DNA from: Melittangium boletus DSM 14713
GTDB lineage: Bacteria > Myxococcota > Myxococcia > Myxococcales > Myxococcaceae
Assembly (NCBI RefSeq): GCF_002305855.1
Contig: NZ_CP022163.1
Location: 8,561,765 to 8,625,764 of the forward strand
Direction: 5' to 3'
Length of the DNA stretch: 64,000 nucleotides
Position numbers and translations under genes: made by a program. Below the pieces are notes generated by a model that searched no databases, was not told where the DNA came from, and was given only the letters and a program-made list of their open reading frames with translations. Position 1 is the stretch's first letter; each line of letters begins with the position of its first letter. This document shows, in pieces, positions 25,741 through 35,107 of this stretch.

Positions 25741-27834
25741 ATGCAAACTTTCTGGGAGGGATTGCGCCGTCCGAGCCGCCGGGCGATCAGGCTGTATTGT
25801 TCATTGGGAGACACGAGGCGACTCGTGTATTTTGTGAAGCGCATTCCCTTCGACAGGTCGAACGTGCCCCACCGGACGCCGTCTTCCCCCCGTCTCCCTT
25901 CTGTCTCGAGTCCCCTCCTTCGCGACGCCTCGCGCGTGCCGCTCCCGCCTGTCTCGGAGCCGGTGTCCCGGGCTCCCGTGAGCGTGACGCCGGCCCCGCT
26001 GTCCGTCGCCACCGCCTCGGCGCGTCTCGCCTTCGAGTCCTTGATGGCCCTGGACATGGATGGCGATGGCCGGCTCACGCAGCGCGACGCGGGACTCGCG
26101 CGGGAGGCGGGCCTGCGCTTCGCGGTGGATCTGGAGCTGGGTCCCGGGGTGCGCCTGGAGCTGGCCGGCGCGGAGCGCCTGTCGCACGCGGCGGACGTGC
26201 TCGCCGAGGTGGTGCTCGACGGGCGGGGGGATGAGCCCGGACTGCCCGTGGAACGGCTGCTGGAGACGCGCACCGCGGCCCTCAAGGGGCTGCTCGACCG
26301 GGGCTGGGACGGACTCGTGCGGCGCTCGAACCGGGCGGTGGATCTCAAGAAGGCGCTCGAGGTGATGCCGGTGAAGGATCCCGAGGGCAGGGCGCGCGTG
26401 TACGTGCCCGTGCGCGACCGCCAGGCCCTCAAGAAGCTGCGCGCGGAGAGCCGGCGCGTGGGCGGCCTGGAGATGGTGCCCCTGCACCGGCCGCGGAGCC
26501 CCGAGGACTGGACGGCGCTCATGCGCGCCCCGGGCATGCTCTACCTGCCCAGGCCGTACATCGTCCCGGGTGGCCGCTTCGTGCAGATGTTTGGCTGGGA
26601 CAGCTACTTCAACGCCCGGGGCGCGCTGTCCTCCGGCCGGCTCGAGCTCGCGCGGGACATGCTGGAGAACCAGCTCTACGAGATCGAGCACTACGGGAAG
26701 ATCCCCAACTCCAACCTGAGCTACCACCTGTCGCGCACCCAGCCGCCGCTCTTGCCGCGGCTCGCCCTGGCGCTGCACCAGAAGCGCTCGGATCGGCGGT
26801 TGCTCAAGCGTGTGGCCCGGGTGGCCGAGCAGGAATGGGAAGAGGTGTTCCGCACGGGGCCTCGCGCCACTCCGAGCGGCCTGTCGCGCTACCAGGACGA
26901 CGCCGAGGGGCCCGACGCCGAGGATCTGTCCCATTTCTACGCGGGCACGCGGCCAGACGACGCGCACTTCTACCGCCATGACCGGGCCATCCGCGAGAGC
27001 GGCTGGGACATGTGCCACCGCTTCGGCACCGCCACCCACCACCACGAGCCGGTGTGCCTCAACTCGCTCCTGTTCCAGTACGAGCAGGACCTGGCCGCGC
27101 TCTGGCGCCACGCGGAGGGGGAGGGCAGCACGCGCGCCACCCGTTACGCGCGGGCGGCCCGGGCCCGGGCCCGCACCATGCGCGCGCGCTTCTGGGATGG
27201 CGAGCGGGGCCTCTTCTTCGACCATGACTTCGTGGCCGGGCGCCGCTCGACCTATGAGTGCCTCGCCACCTTCTATCCGCTGTGGACGGGCTGGGCGAGC
27301 CGCGAGGAGGCCACGCGCGTGGCCGCCGCGCTCCCGCGCTTCCTGCACGACGGCGGCCTGACGGCGAGCAGCCGCGCGTCCCGCGAGGCCGCGGGCGGAG
27401 AGAACCTGCAGTGGGATTACCCCTTCGGGTGGGCGCCGCATCAGGTCATCGCCGTGGAGGGCTTGCGCCGCTACGGCTTCCACGCCGAGGCGGATGCGGT
27501 GGCCTATCGCTGGTTGTCCATGGTGCTGGACATCGCCGGGAGCCACAACGGACTCATCAAGGAGAAGTATGACGTGGTGAGCCGTTCCGCCGACGTGTCC
27601 GTGGAGTACGGCAACCAGGGCGCGGATCGTGGCGAGCTCCTGGCGCCCCGGGCCGAGCGCACGCTGGGCTTCGCGTGGACGAACGCCTCGGTGCTGCTGC
27701 TGCTCGAGGGCCTGTCGCCGGGCCTGCGCGAGGCGCTCGACGCGGGCATCCCCGCGGACCGCGTGCTGGGCCCCAGGAACCAGGGAGGACCGGGTATTCC
27801 CAGGAAGAAGAGGATAGCGCGGATCGCCGCCTGA
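25741..27834 (+). CDS. GH37 trehalase with N-terminal EF-hand loop
   Basis: 697 aa from the first available ATG; the true start is uncertain because the first about 95 residues are Pro/Ser-rich. A canonical 12-residue EF-hand loop, DMDGDGRLTQRD, spans 105-116. The catalytic domain shows both trehalase signatures: PGGRFVQMFGWDSYF (about 276) and QWDYPFGWAP (about 557). PNSNLSYHLSRTQPP and the HHEPVCLNSLLFQYEQDLA segment support this. GH37 enzymes hydrolyse trehalose to two glucose by inversion. No clear signal peptide, so probably cytoplasmic. Myxospores accumulate trehalose, so germination or osmotic turnover are possible roles (inference). The EF-hand recalls fungal neutral trehalases. Confidence 0.9.
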   Translation: MQTFWEGLRRPSRRAIRLYCSLGDTRRLVYFVKRIPFDRSNVPHRTPSSPRLPSVSSPLLRDASRVPLPPVSEPVSRAPVSVTPAPLSVATASARLAFESLMALDMDGDGRLTQRDAGLAREAGLRFAVDLELGPGVRLELAGAERLSHAADVLAEVVLDGRGDEPGLPVERLLETRTAALKGLLDRGWDGLVRRSNRAVDLKKALEVMPVKDPEGRARVYVPVRDRQALKKLRAESRRVGGLEMVPLHRPRSPEDWTALMRAPGMLYLPRPYIVPGGRFVQMFGWDSYFNARGALSSGRLELARDMLENQLYEIEHYGKIPNSNLSYHLSRTQPPLLPRLALALHQKRSDRRLLKRVARVAEQEWEEVFRTGPRATPSGLSRYQDDAEGPDAEDLSHFYAGTRPDDAHFYRHDRAIRESGWDMCHRFGTATHHHEPVCLNSLLFQYEQDLAALWRHAEGEGSTRATRYARAARARARTMRARFWDGERGLFFDHDFVAGRRSTYECLATFYPLWTGWASREEATRVAAALPRFLHDGGLTASSRASREAAGGENLQWDYPFGWAPHQVIAVEGLRRYGFHAEADAVAYRWLSMVLDIAGSHNGLIKEKYDVVSRSADVSVEYGNQGADRGELLAPRAERTLGFAWTNASVLLLLEGLSPGLREALDAGIPADRVLGPRNQGGPGIPRKKRIARIAA

Positions 27835-27918
27835 TCGTGGGCATCGGGACGGATTGACCCTTTCTCGGCATCCAAGGGATTGTCCTTCTTGGCGAAGCAT
27901 TCGAGCAGGGAAGGACGG

Positions 27919-29643
27919 ATGGAGCGGTCCGAGAGGCCTGGGGGCAGCGGAGGGGAAGCGCCGGAAGCGGCGGCGGAGTGGGCGTTGCACGCGAGCAACC
28001 GGCTCCTGCGGGCCCTCACCGAGGTCCAGACGGAGTTCATCCAGAACCGTGTCGTGCGCGGGGTGTTCGACAAGCTGTTGACGGTGCTCCTCGAGTTGAC
28101 GGGCAGTGAATACGGCTTCATCGGCGAGGCGGCCGCCACGGCCGATGGCGCGCCCTACCTGCGCACGCGCGCCATCACCAACATCGCCTGGACGGACGAA
28201 CTGCGGGCGCTCTATGACCGCGAGGCGCCCCGGGGCTTCGTGGGGGTGGAGTTCCGCAACCTCCACAACCTCTTCGGCGCCGTCCTGGTGACGGGCCAGA
28301 TGGTGATGACCAACGCCGCGGACAAGGATCCTCGCCGGGGAGGCCTTCCACCGGGCCATCCGCCCCTGCGCGCCTTCCTGGGTCTGCCCTTCCACTCGGC
28401 CACGGAGCTGGTGGGCATGGTGGGCCTGGCCAACCGGCCCGGGGGCTATGACGCGGACGTGGTCGCGTTCCTCCAGCCGGTGCTGACCACGTGTTGCGCC
28501 ATCCTCCTGGGCCTGCGCAGCGAGGCACGGCGGGAGCAGGCGGAGGCGGAGCAGCGGCGTTCGGCCGAGAGCTTCCGCGCCCTCATCGAGGGCTCGCCAG
28601 AAGCCATCTTCGTGCACCGCGAGGGCCGGTTGCTCTTCACCAACTCCGCCGCCGTGCGGCTGCTGGGCCATGCCGACAGCGCGTCGTTGGAGAGACGGCC
28701 GCTCACGGACTTCGTCCAGCCAGAAGACGCGGAACTGCTCGGCGAGTCCTCCAAGGACGAGGGCCCGCGCGAGGTGCGCTTCCGCCACCGGTTGGACCTG
28801 CGGGTGCTGGGCGAGGTGAGCACGGTCTCGCTCGTCTTCGACGGGCAGCCCGCCCTGGTGTCCACCGCGCGTGACATCACCGGCCGCCGTCAGGAACAGG
28901 AGCAGTTGCGCGCCACCGAGCGCATGGTGTCCCTGGGAACGCTCGCCGCGGGCGTGGCCCACGAAATCAACAACCCCTTGTCCTATCTCCTGAGCAACCT
29001 GCGCTTCGTGGACGAGGAGTTGACGTCCATGCGGGAGACGGGGGAGGGGCTCGCGGGCGAGCGGGGGCGGGAAGTGCGCGAGGCCCTCCAGGAAGCGCTC
29101 GCGGGCAGCCACCGGGTGCGCGACATCGTGCGCGACCTGAAGACGTTCTCGCGCGACGGGGAGGATCAGCTCGCGCAGGTGGATGTGCGCGGCGTGCTCG
29201 ACTCGTGCGTGAACATGGCCTGGAGTGAAATCCGGCACCGCGCGCGTCTGGAGAAGGACTACGGCGAGGTGCCGCTCCTGGAGGCCAATGCCTCTCGCCT
29301 GGGGCAGATCTTCCTCAACCTGCTCGTCAACGCCGCGCACGCCATTGCGCACGGCAATCGGGACGGCAACAGCATCCACGTCTCCACCCGCCATGAGGAA
29401 GGCCTGGTGGTGGTGGCGATCCGCGACAGCGGCGTGGGCATTCCCGAGGAGCACCTGAGCAAGCTGTTCAGTCCCTTCTTCACCACGAAGCCCGTGGGCG
29501 AGGGCACGGGCCTGGGGCTGTCCATCTGCCACAACCTCATCATGACCATGGGGGGACGCATCACCGTGGACAGCCACGTGGGGAAGGGGACCACCTTCCG
29601 CGTCTTCCTGCCCGTCAAACGTCCCTCGGGCATCGCGCGCTGA
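27919..29643 (+). CDS. GAF-PAS sensor histidine kinase
   Basis: 574 aa from ATG 27919 (AGGGAAGGA upstream; TTG 27880 is an alternative). An N-terminal GAF-like domain (TGSEYGFIGEA ... LGLPFHSATELVGMVGLANRPGGY) precedes a PAS domain (FRALIEGSPEAIFVHREGRLLFTN...). HisKA has His348 in GVAHEINNPL. The HATPase has boxes LLVNAAHA, DSGVGIPEEHL and GTGLGLSICHNLI. There is no membrane segment, so it is cytoplasmic. No adjacent response regulator. Confidence 0.93.
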   Translation: MERSERPGGSGGEAPEAAAEWALHASNRLLRALTEVQTEFIQNRVVRGVFDKLLTVLLELTGSEYGFIGEAAATADGAPYLRTRAITNIAWTDELRALYDREAPRGFVGVEFRNLHNLFGAVLVTGQMVMTNAADKDPRRGGLPPGHPPLRAFLGLPFHSATELVGMVGLANRPGGYDADVVAFLQPVLTTCCAILLGLRSEARREQAEAEQRRSAESFRALIEGSPEAIFVHREGRLLFTNSAAVRLLGHADSASLERRPLTDFVQPEDAELLGESSKDEGPREVRFRHRLDLRVLGEVSTVSLVFDGQPALVSTARDITGRRQEQEQLRATERMVSLGTLAAGVAHEINNPLSYLLSNLRFVDEELTSMRETGEGLAGERGREVREALQEALAGSHRVRDIVRDLKTFSRDGEDQLAQVDVRGVLDSCVNMAWSEIRHRARLEKDYGEVPLLEANASRLGQIFLNLLVNAAHAIAHGNRDGNSIHVSTRHEEGLVVVAIRDSGVGIPEEHLSKLFSPFFTTKPVGEGTGLGLSICHNLIMTMGGRITVDSHVGKGTTFRVFLPVKRPSGIAR

Positions 29644-29756
29644 TAAAATTGAAATCCGGCTTCACGCCTCTCCCGGGTTTTTCATAGATTCCCGCCCGGT
29701 CGCACGCCAGGGCCGGTGGCCCCGGTCCAACCCTGAGTGAAAACGAGGCGGAGTTC

Positions 29757-31493
29757 ATGAAGCAGACGATGAGACGTGGTGTCCTCAAGACGCTGGGATG
29801 CGCGCTGGCCCTGGGTATGGCGAGCCAGGCCCAGGCGGGTGTCTATGTCCACCTGTTCGAGTGGCGCTGGCCCGACGTGGCGCGCGAGTGCGAGACGTTC
29901 CTCGGGCCCAAGGGCTACACCGCGGTGCAGGTGTCGCCGCCCAACGAGCACGTCACCGGCGAAGCGTGGTGGACCCGTTATCAGCCCGTCAGCTACAAGC
30001 TCGAGTCGCGCGGCGGCACGCGGGCGCAGTTCATCGACATGGTGAAGCGCTGCAACGCCGTGGGGGTGGGCATCTACGCCGACCTCGTCATCAACCACAC
30101 GGCGTCCCTGAGCAACGGCGGCGTGGGCACCGGCGGCACGTCGTGGACGCCCCGCAGCCACCCGATGTACTCGTCCGCCGACTACCACTCGCCCATCTGC
30201 ACCATCACCAACTATCAGGACGCGGGCAACGTGCAGAAGTGCGACCTGAGCGGCCTGCCGGACCTGAACACGGGCTCGAGCTACGTGCAGCAGACGATCG
30301 CCAACTACATCAACGATCTCACGACCATTGGCGTGAAGGGCTACCGGGTGGACGCCGCCAAGCACATGGCTCCGGGCGACGTGGGCGGCATCCGGGGCCG
30401 CATGACGGGCTCGCCTTACGTCTTCCAGGAGGTCATCGACCTGGGGGGCGAGGCGGTCAAGGCGAGCCAGTATTTCAGCTACGGCGCGGTGACCGAGTTC
30501 AAGTACAGCGCCAACATCGGCGCCCAGTTCAAGGCGGGTCAGCTCAAGAACCTGACCAACTTCGGCGAGAGCTGGGGCTTCATGTCCAGCAACTACGCCG
30601 TGGTGTTCACCGACAACCACGACAACCAGCGCGGCCACGGCGCGGGCGGCGCCAACATCCTCACCTACAAGGACGGCGCGCTCTACACCCTGGCCAACGT
30701 CTTCATGCTGGGCTGGCCGTATGGCTACCCGCAGGTGATGTCCAGCTACGCCTTCACCAACACGGACGCGGGCCCGCCGGGCTCGGCCGTGCACAACGGC
30801 ACCAGCGTCAACTGCTTCGGCAGCGCGTGGCAGTGCGAACACCGCTGGCGGGAGATCGCCAACATGGTGCGCTTCCGCGCGGTGACCGAGGGCGCTGGCG
30901 TGTCCAGGTGGTGGGACAACGGCAACAACCAGGTGGCCTTCGCCCGCACCGGCAAGGGCTTCGTGGTCATCAACCGCGAGGGCGGCACGCTCACCCGCAC
31001 CTTCGCCACCGGCCTGCCCGCGGGCAACTACTGCAACATCATCGCCGGGGACGCCACCAACGGAAGCTGCTCGGGAGGGAGCATCACGGTGGACAGCGGC
31101 GGCAACGCGTCCTTCTCCGTGCCCGCGATGACGGCGGCCGCCATCCACGTCGGCGCGCTCGGTACGGGCGGCACGACGCCTCCTCCCTCGGGCAACGTCA
31201 CCGTCAACTTCACCTGCACCAACGGCACGACGTACCTGGGGCAGAGCGTCTACGTCGTCGGCAACCACGCCTCCCTGGGCAACTGGGCTCCCGCCAGCGC
31301 CGTGAAGCTCAACCCCACCAGCTACCCCACCTGGACGGGAGCCCTCTCCCTTCCCGCCAACACCTCCCTCGAGTGGAAGTGCCTCAAGCGCGAGGAGGGC
31401 AACCCCGCCAACGGCATCCAGTGGCAGTCGGGCGCCAATACCGCGTACAGGACGCCCGCGTCGGGCTCCGGCTCCACCTCGGCGGGTTTCTAG
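29757..31493 (+). CDS. Secreted animal-type alpha-amylase (GH13) with CBM20
   Basis: 578 aa; signal peptide MKQTMRRGVLKTLGCALALG...QAQA. The catalytic barrel begins VYVHLFEWRWPDVAREC, as in animal and related bacterial chloride-dependent amylases. Catalytic residues are Asp199 (GYRVDAAKH), Glu225 (VFQEVIDLG) and Asp289 (FTDNHDNQRGHG). Arg197 and Asn287 occupy usual chloride-ligand positions. The C-terminal about 100 residues are a starch-binding CBM20 (VYVVGNHASLGNWAPASAV). It hydrolyses internal alpha-1,4 bonds of starch outside the cell. Resemblance to the animal type is by motif recall. Confidence 0.93.
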   Translation: MKQTMRRGVLKTLGCALALGMASQAQAGVYVHLFEWRWPDVARECETFLGPKGYTAVQVSPPNEHVTGEAWWTRYQPVSYKLESRGGTRAQFIDMVKRCNAVGVGIYADLVINHTASLSNGGVGTGGTSWTPRSHPMYSSADYHSPICTITNYQDAGNVQKCDLSGLPDLNTGSSYVQQTIANYINDLTTIGVKGYRVDAAKHMAPGDVGGIRGRMTGSPYVFQEVIDLGGEAVKASQYFSYGAVTEFKYSANIGAQFKAGQLKNLTNFGESWGFMSSNYAVVFTDNHDNQRGHGAGGANILTYKDGALYTLANVFMLGWPYGYPQVMSSYAFTNTDAGPPGSAVHNGTSVNCFGSAWQCEHRWREIANMVRFRAVTEGAGVSRWWDNGNNQVAFARTGKGFVVINREGGTLTRTFATGLPAGNYCNIIAGDATNGSCSGGSITVDSGGNASFSVPAMTAAAIHVGALGTGGTTPPPSGNVTVNFTCTNGTTYLGQSVYVVGNHASLGNWAPASAVKLNPTSYPTWTGALSLPANTSLEWKCLKREEGNPANGIQWQSGANTAYRTPASGSGSTSAGF

Positions 31494-31684
31494 GCCCTCC
31501 GCGGCGGACGGGTTCACGAGCGTCGGAACGCTCGCCGGGCGGTGCTTCTGGCCTCCGGCGGAGCGTGCCTGGCCGCCCTCCTGGCGACGTGTGTGGGTCC
31601 ACTGGTGGGCAAGAAGGGGGCACCCCACCGTTGGCCTGAACATGACGGGGAACCCGCTCCGGGTTCCTCCCTGGAGGAGCGGCC

Positions 31685-32116
31685 ATGGCGAAATTGATCC
31701 GTGACATCATGACGCGCGATGTGGAAGTCATTGGTCCGAACGACACCCTGCGAGACGCGGCCCGGAAGATGCGCGATCTGGACGTGGGCCCCATTCCCGT
31801 CTGCGATGGCCAGCGCGTGCAGGGAATGATCACCGACCGTGACATCGTGGTGCGCGCTGTCGCCGGGGACCTGGATCCGGCCCGGACGGCCGTGGCCGAC
31901 ATCATGACCAAGGGAATCGAATACTGCTTCGATGACGACCTGGCCGAGGAAGTGCTCGAGCGCATGGAAGAGCAGCAGTTGCGCCGCTTCATCGTGGTGA
32001 ACCGTGACAAGAAGCTCGTGGGCATCGTGGCGTTGGGCGACCTGGCGGGCTCGGAGAGTGGGCAACGCGTGGGGAAGGCGCTCGAGGGAATTTCCGAGCC
32101 CTCCGGCCACGCATGA
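31685..32116 (+). CDS. Tandem CBS-domain protein
   Basis: 143 aa made of two CBS motifs only: IRDIMTRDVEVIGPNDTLRDAARKM... with GMITDRDIVVRAV, then VADIMTKGIEYC... with LVGIVALGDLA. Such stand-alone pairs bind adenine nucleotides and act as energy sensors. GGAGGAGCGGCC precedes ATG. Upstream 31494-31684 shows no gene. No partner can be named. Confidence 0.93.
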   Translation: MAKLIRDIMTRDVEVIGPNDTLRDAARKMRDLDVGPIPVCDGQRVQGMITDRDIVVRAVAGDLDPARTAVADIMTKGIEYCFDDDLAEEVLERMEEQQLRRFIVVNRDKKLVGIVALGDLAGSESGQRVGKALEGISEPSGHA

Positions 32117-32155
32117 CGTGGGGTGAGGGAGCCCAAGCCGACCTGGGGGCGCGGA

Positions 32156-33094
32156 ATGGACCTGTTCGAGGCATGGGAGATCTCCGCGAATCTGGACGCA
32201 CTGCTCTCGCGGCTGATCGTTTCCACCCTGGGTTCTCTCCAGCCCAGGAAGCTCCGGGTGGGGGTGGGCATCTCTCCCGGTGTGACGCCGGGCCACTGGC
32301 GGGTGGCCCTCCGTGCCTGGTCCCGGGAGGCGTTGGGGCGGGAGATGGAGCGGGAGATCGAGCGGTTGAGGGACGCCGTGGAGGTTCGCGTCACCGGGCC
32401 CATCCTCGCCTTGTCCGGCGAGGAGCGCGTGCTGCCCAATGTCCGCCGCGAGCGCCCCTTGCTGCCCGGTTGCTCGATTGGTCACTACAAGGCCACCGTG
32501 GGGACGCTGGGCGCCTTCGTGCGCGGCACCACGGGCGCCGTGCAGATGCTCAGCAACAACCATGTCCTCGCCCAGGTGAACCTGGCCATGGCGGGAGACG
32601 TCATCCTGCAACCGGGCGTGCGGGACGGGGGCCTCCTGGAATCCGACGAGGTGGGCCGGTTGAGCGCCTTCCATCCGCTCCAGCCGTCGGGCAATGAGGT
32701 CGATGCGGCGGTGGCGGACGTCGACCCGGCGGTCCTGCCCCAGGACTTCGCGCTCCCCGGGATCGGAGCGCTCCAGGGGTTGCGCACCGGAGTGCTCGCG
32801 GGCGTGGGACCGGTGCGCAAGGTGGGCAGGAGCACGGGGCTCACCCACGGCCGCATCACCGCGTTGGGTCTGCGCAATCTCCCCGTGCAGTTCGGGCAGA
32901 CCGTGCTGCTGTTCGACCAGGTGGTGGAAATCGAGGGGATGGAACTGCCTTTCAGTGCATCGGGAGACTCCGGAGCCCTGGTCGTCGACGCGGAGCGCCG
33001 CGCCGTGGGACTGCTCTTCGGGGGCTCCGATCAATCGACGTACATCAATCCCATCGAGACCGTACTGAGCGTGCTGTCCATCGAATTGCTCTGA
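32156..33094 (+). CDS. Chymotrypsin-fold serine protease-like protein
   Basis: 312 aa from ATG 32156 (GTG 32123 possible). The trypsin-like triad is visible: His in MLSNNHVLA, Asp in NEVDAAVADV and Ser in SASGDSGALVVD. The oxyanion GDSG context is intact. An N-terminal about 90-residue module (LRVGVGISPGVTPGHWRVAL ... DAVEVRVTGPILAL) precedes the protease domain. There is no signal peptide or disulfide pattern, so it is likely cytoplasmic or released by another route. A 78-aa gene that copies the N-terminal module follows after 2 nt. Similar to NAL1-type peptidases by recall only; substrate unknown. Confidence 0.75.
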   Translation: MDLFEAWEISANLDALLSRLIVSTLGSLQPRKLRVGVGISPGVTPGHWRVALRAWSREALGREMEREIERLRDAVEVRVTGPILALSGEERVLPNVRRERPLLPGCSIGHYKATVGTLGAFVRGTTGAVQMLSNNHVLAQVNLAMAGDVILQPGVRDGGLLESDEVGRLSAFHPLQPSGNEVDAAVADVDPAVLPQDFALPGIGALQGLRTGVLAGVGPVRKVGRSTGLTHGRITALGLRNLPVQFGQTVLLFDQVVEIEGMELPFSASGDSGALVVDAERRAVGLLFGGSDQSTYINPIETVLSVLSIELL

Positions 33095-33096
33095 TC

Positions 33097-33333
33097 ATGA
33101 GTCACGTCTCCTACGAAGAGGCAGATCGCGTCGCGCAGCAGGTGAGCGATGAATTGGGCTCGCCGGGGTGGCTGTGCGGCGTGGGGGTGGAATTGGATGG
33201 GGGCGAGGGCTACGTCGTCTCCGTCCGCGTGGTGGGGGAGCGGGACGTCCAACTCCCGGAGCGCCTGCACGGCGTCCGCATCCTGATCCGGATCCGCGAG
33301 CTGCCCCGGGCTTTTCATTCCCCGCCTGGTTAG
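33097..33333 (+). CDS. Small protein resembling the N-terminal module of the upstream protease
   Basis: 78 aa, ATG 2 nt after the protease stop, so translationally coupled. It reads CGVGVELDGGEGYVVSVRVV ... LPERLHGVRILIRIREL. This parallels VGVGISPGVTPGHWRVALRA ... RLRDAVEVRVTGPILAL in the protease. It is therefore a detached copy of that module. It could act as inhibitor, chaperone or targeting partner of the protease (inference). Ends 1 nt before a convergent gene. Confidence 0.6.
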   Translation: MSHVSYEEADRVAQQVSDELGSPGWLCGVGVELDGGEGYVVSVRVVGERDVQLPERLHGVRILIRIRELPRAFHSPPG

Positions 33334-33334
33334 G

Positions 33335-33748
33335 TCAGGACGCTGGCGCGGCCCGCAGCTCCACGCCTTCCAGCGAGAGCGACTCGCGGTCGACCGGCCG
33401 CTCATGGGTGTCCAGGATGTCCAGCCGCACGCTCAAGCGCCGCGTGCCAGCGAGCCTGTCCAGGAGCCGGGTCACATCGAGGATGAGCTCCATGGGGGCG
33501 AAGCGCTCCCTCGGGTGCCGGCCCATCGGGGGACCCTCTCCATAGGTGAAGAGATCGCCCGCGACGAACGGGCGGGCATCATCGCCCACCAGGGAGATGC
33601 GCAGCACCCGCGACTCCGCCGTCTTGTGGACCCCATGGAACACGAGCTCGATGCGCTCCCCGGTGGACCCGGACACTTCCACCTCCAGTGTGGCCAGCTC
33701 CTGGCCGGAGGACACGGGCGCTGGCACTCGGGCGCGGATGGGACGCAT
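33335..33748 (-). CDS. Stand-alone homologue of the tyrosinase C-terminal domain
   Basis: 137 aa, all-beta in character. Its sequence (LFTYGEG ... MELILDVTRLLDRLAG ... LSVRLDILDTHERPVDRES) parallels the tail of the tyrosinase encoded just upstream (LFTFGHDG ... RLVLDVSKALRELKES ... LEIQLVLVDPKGNELPQEE). In plant and some bacterial polyphenol oxidases this domain covers the dicopper site until activation. A free copy could assist folding, copper loading or shielding (inference). Last gene of the three-gene minus-strand operon. Confidence 0.6.
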   Translation of the reverse strand: MRPIRARVPAPVSSGQELATLEVEVSGSTGERIELVFHGVHKTAESRVLRISLVGDDARPFVAGDLFTYGEGPPMGRHPRERFAPMELILDVTRLLDRLAGTRRLSVRLDILDTHERPVDRESLSLEGVELRAAPAS

Positions 33749-33793
33749 GGGTTTGAGGTAATGGCCCGAGGGCGCTCGGGCAATGGGAAGGGC

Positions 33794-35107
33794 TCAGACG
33801 GCCTCCAGGGTCAGCAGCTCGAAGTCCAGCTCCTCCTGCGGGAGTTCGTTGCCCTTGGGGTCCACGAGGACCAACTGAATCTCGAGCATTGAAGCGCCCG
33901 CGCTCTCCTTGAGTTCGCGCAGCGCCTTGCTCACGTCGAGGACCAGCCGCCGGGGCGTCAGGTGGTGCTCGGGGCGGAGCACGACGAAGTGGGAAGCATC
34001 CTCGGGGACATCGGGGACCTTGCAGTGGCCTGGCCCTCCCGTGCAGCCATCGTGGCCGAAGGTGAAGAGGGAGCCGGCGTACCGGGGGTTGCCCCGCGTG
34101 GGCGTCTGGGCCGTGGGCGAGGCCTCGTTGAAGAAGACGCGCACCTCGAAGCTCTTGACGGGGTGCTGCGTCTTCACGAAGTGGAGCAGGCCCACCTCGA
34201 ACCCGTCCGGGACCTTGGACAGCTCGAAGGTGGCCACCTGGGCGGGCGCGGGCTGCGCGTTCTCCAGCGCCTGGGCCCTCGCCGATGCCCCCAGGTTCTC
34301 TCCCTCGGGCGCATAGCGGTAGCCCAGCTCCCGGTAGTTCCACACGGAGTCCGTGGTCTTGTTGAAGGGCGCGAGCACCTGTCCGGCGATGCTCGTGGAG
34401 AGGACCGCCCCGGTGCGGTCCTGCCAATCGCAGAACAGCTTCTCGATGAAGCAATGATGAACCCAGAAGATCGGATCGAACGCGGAGTAGGGCACCGTGC
34501 TCATGGTGCCACCCACCCACCCATGGAGCCCGTTGTGAGGCTGCTCCAGGTCGGGAGAGAACCGATCGTAGTTCGTGACGCGGTTGGCCTGCTCGACGAA
34601 TGGCTTGAGACTGCTCAGCAACGAAGCCGCCCCGAGGTCACGGAATGTCCGCGTCCAGTTGTTCGGGTTGGTGTAGCTGATGGCCGCCTGGAAGAGTGGG
34701 TTGGGCACCTCCTGGCCCGAGTCCGCGTCGGTATAGGTCGCGTCGGCGAAGATCTGCGGAATGCCCTCGCGTTGGGTGCGCTCGGACGTCCAGTCCCAGT
34801 AGGGCAGGGCGATGCCCGGTTCCACCGCCTGGAGGGCCTGCTCGAACATGAGCAGGTAGGGCCGGTGCCAGATGAGGAAGGACAGGTTGCCGTGGGGGCA
34901 ATAGTATTCGGGCAGCCCGTGCAGGCCGGCGATGTATTGATAGCCCCGGTTGTCGGTAATGGCTTGCAGCTGGGCGAAGGCCTTCCTGAGCGCCGCGACC
35001 TCCGAGCCCGTCAAGTCATAGACGCTCTTGCGGACGGTGACGTTGGTCGTGGCCGGGATGGGTTCGAGGAAGCTCTTGCGCGTGCTTGTCAGAGCGGTCT
35101 GTTTCAT
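33794..35107 (-). CDS. Tyrosinase (type-3 copper oxidase)
   Basis: 437 aa from ATG 35107. CuA ligands are His63 (GLHGLP), His72 (CPHGN) and His81 (WHRPYL). CuB ligands are His191 and His195 (HNGLHGWVGG) and the His217-His218 pair in FDPIFWVHHCF, with Phe214 as the gate residue. Cys70 next to His72 could form the Cys-His thioether of some tyrosinases. The C-terminal about 170 residues are a beta domain like that of polyphenol oxidases. The enzyme hydroxylates monophenols and oxidises catechols to quinones, giving melanin-like pigments. No signal peptide. Start overlaps the upstream membrane gene by 4 nt (ATGA). Confidence 0.93.
   Translation of the reverse strand: MKQTALTSTRKSFLEPIPATTNVTVRKSVYDLTGSEVAALRKAFAQLQAITDNRGYQYIAGLHGLPEYYCPHGNLSFLIWHRPYLLMFEQALQAVEPGIALPYWDWTSERTQREGIPQIFADATYTDADSGQEVPNPLFQAAISYTNPNNWTRTFRDLGAASLLSSLKPFVEQANRVTNYDRFSPDLEQPHNGLHGWVGGTMSTVPYSAFDPIFWVHHCFIEKLFCDWQDRTGAVLSTSIAGQVLAPFNKTTDSVWNYRELGYRYAPEGENLGASARAQALENAQPAPAQVATFELSKVPDGFEVGLLHFVKTQHPVKSFEVRVFFNEASPTAQTPTRGNPRYAGSLFTFGHDGCTGGPGHCKVPDVPEDASHFVVLRPEHHLTPRRLVLDVSKALRELKESAGASMLEIQLVLVDPKGNELPQEELDFELLTLEAV

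Noticed and set aside
25801..29577. Very long open frame (over 1200 codons) on the minus strand across the trehalase and kinase genes
   Set aside because: It mirrors two well-supported plus-strand genes. Its translation is low-complexity His/Arg/Gly-rich without any domain. Such antisense frames are expected at this G+C content.
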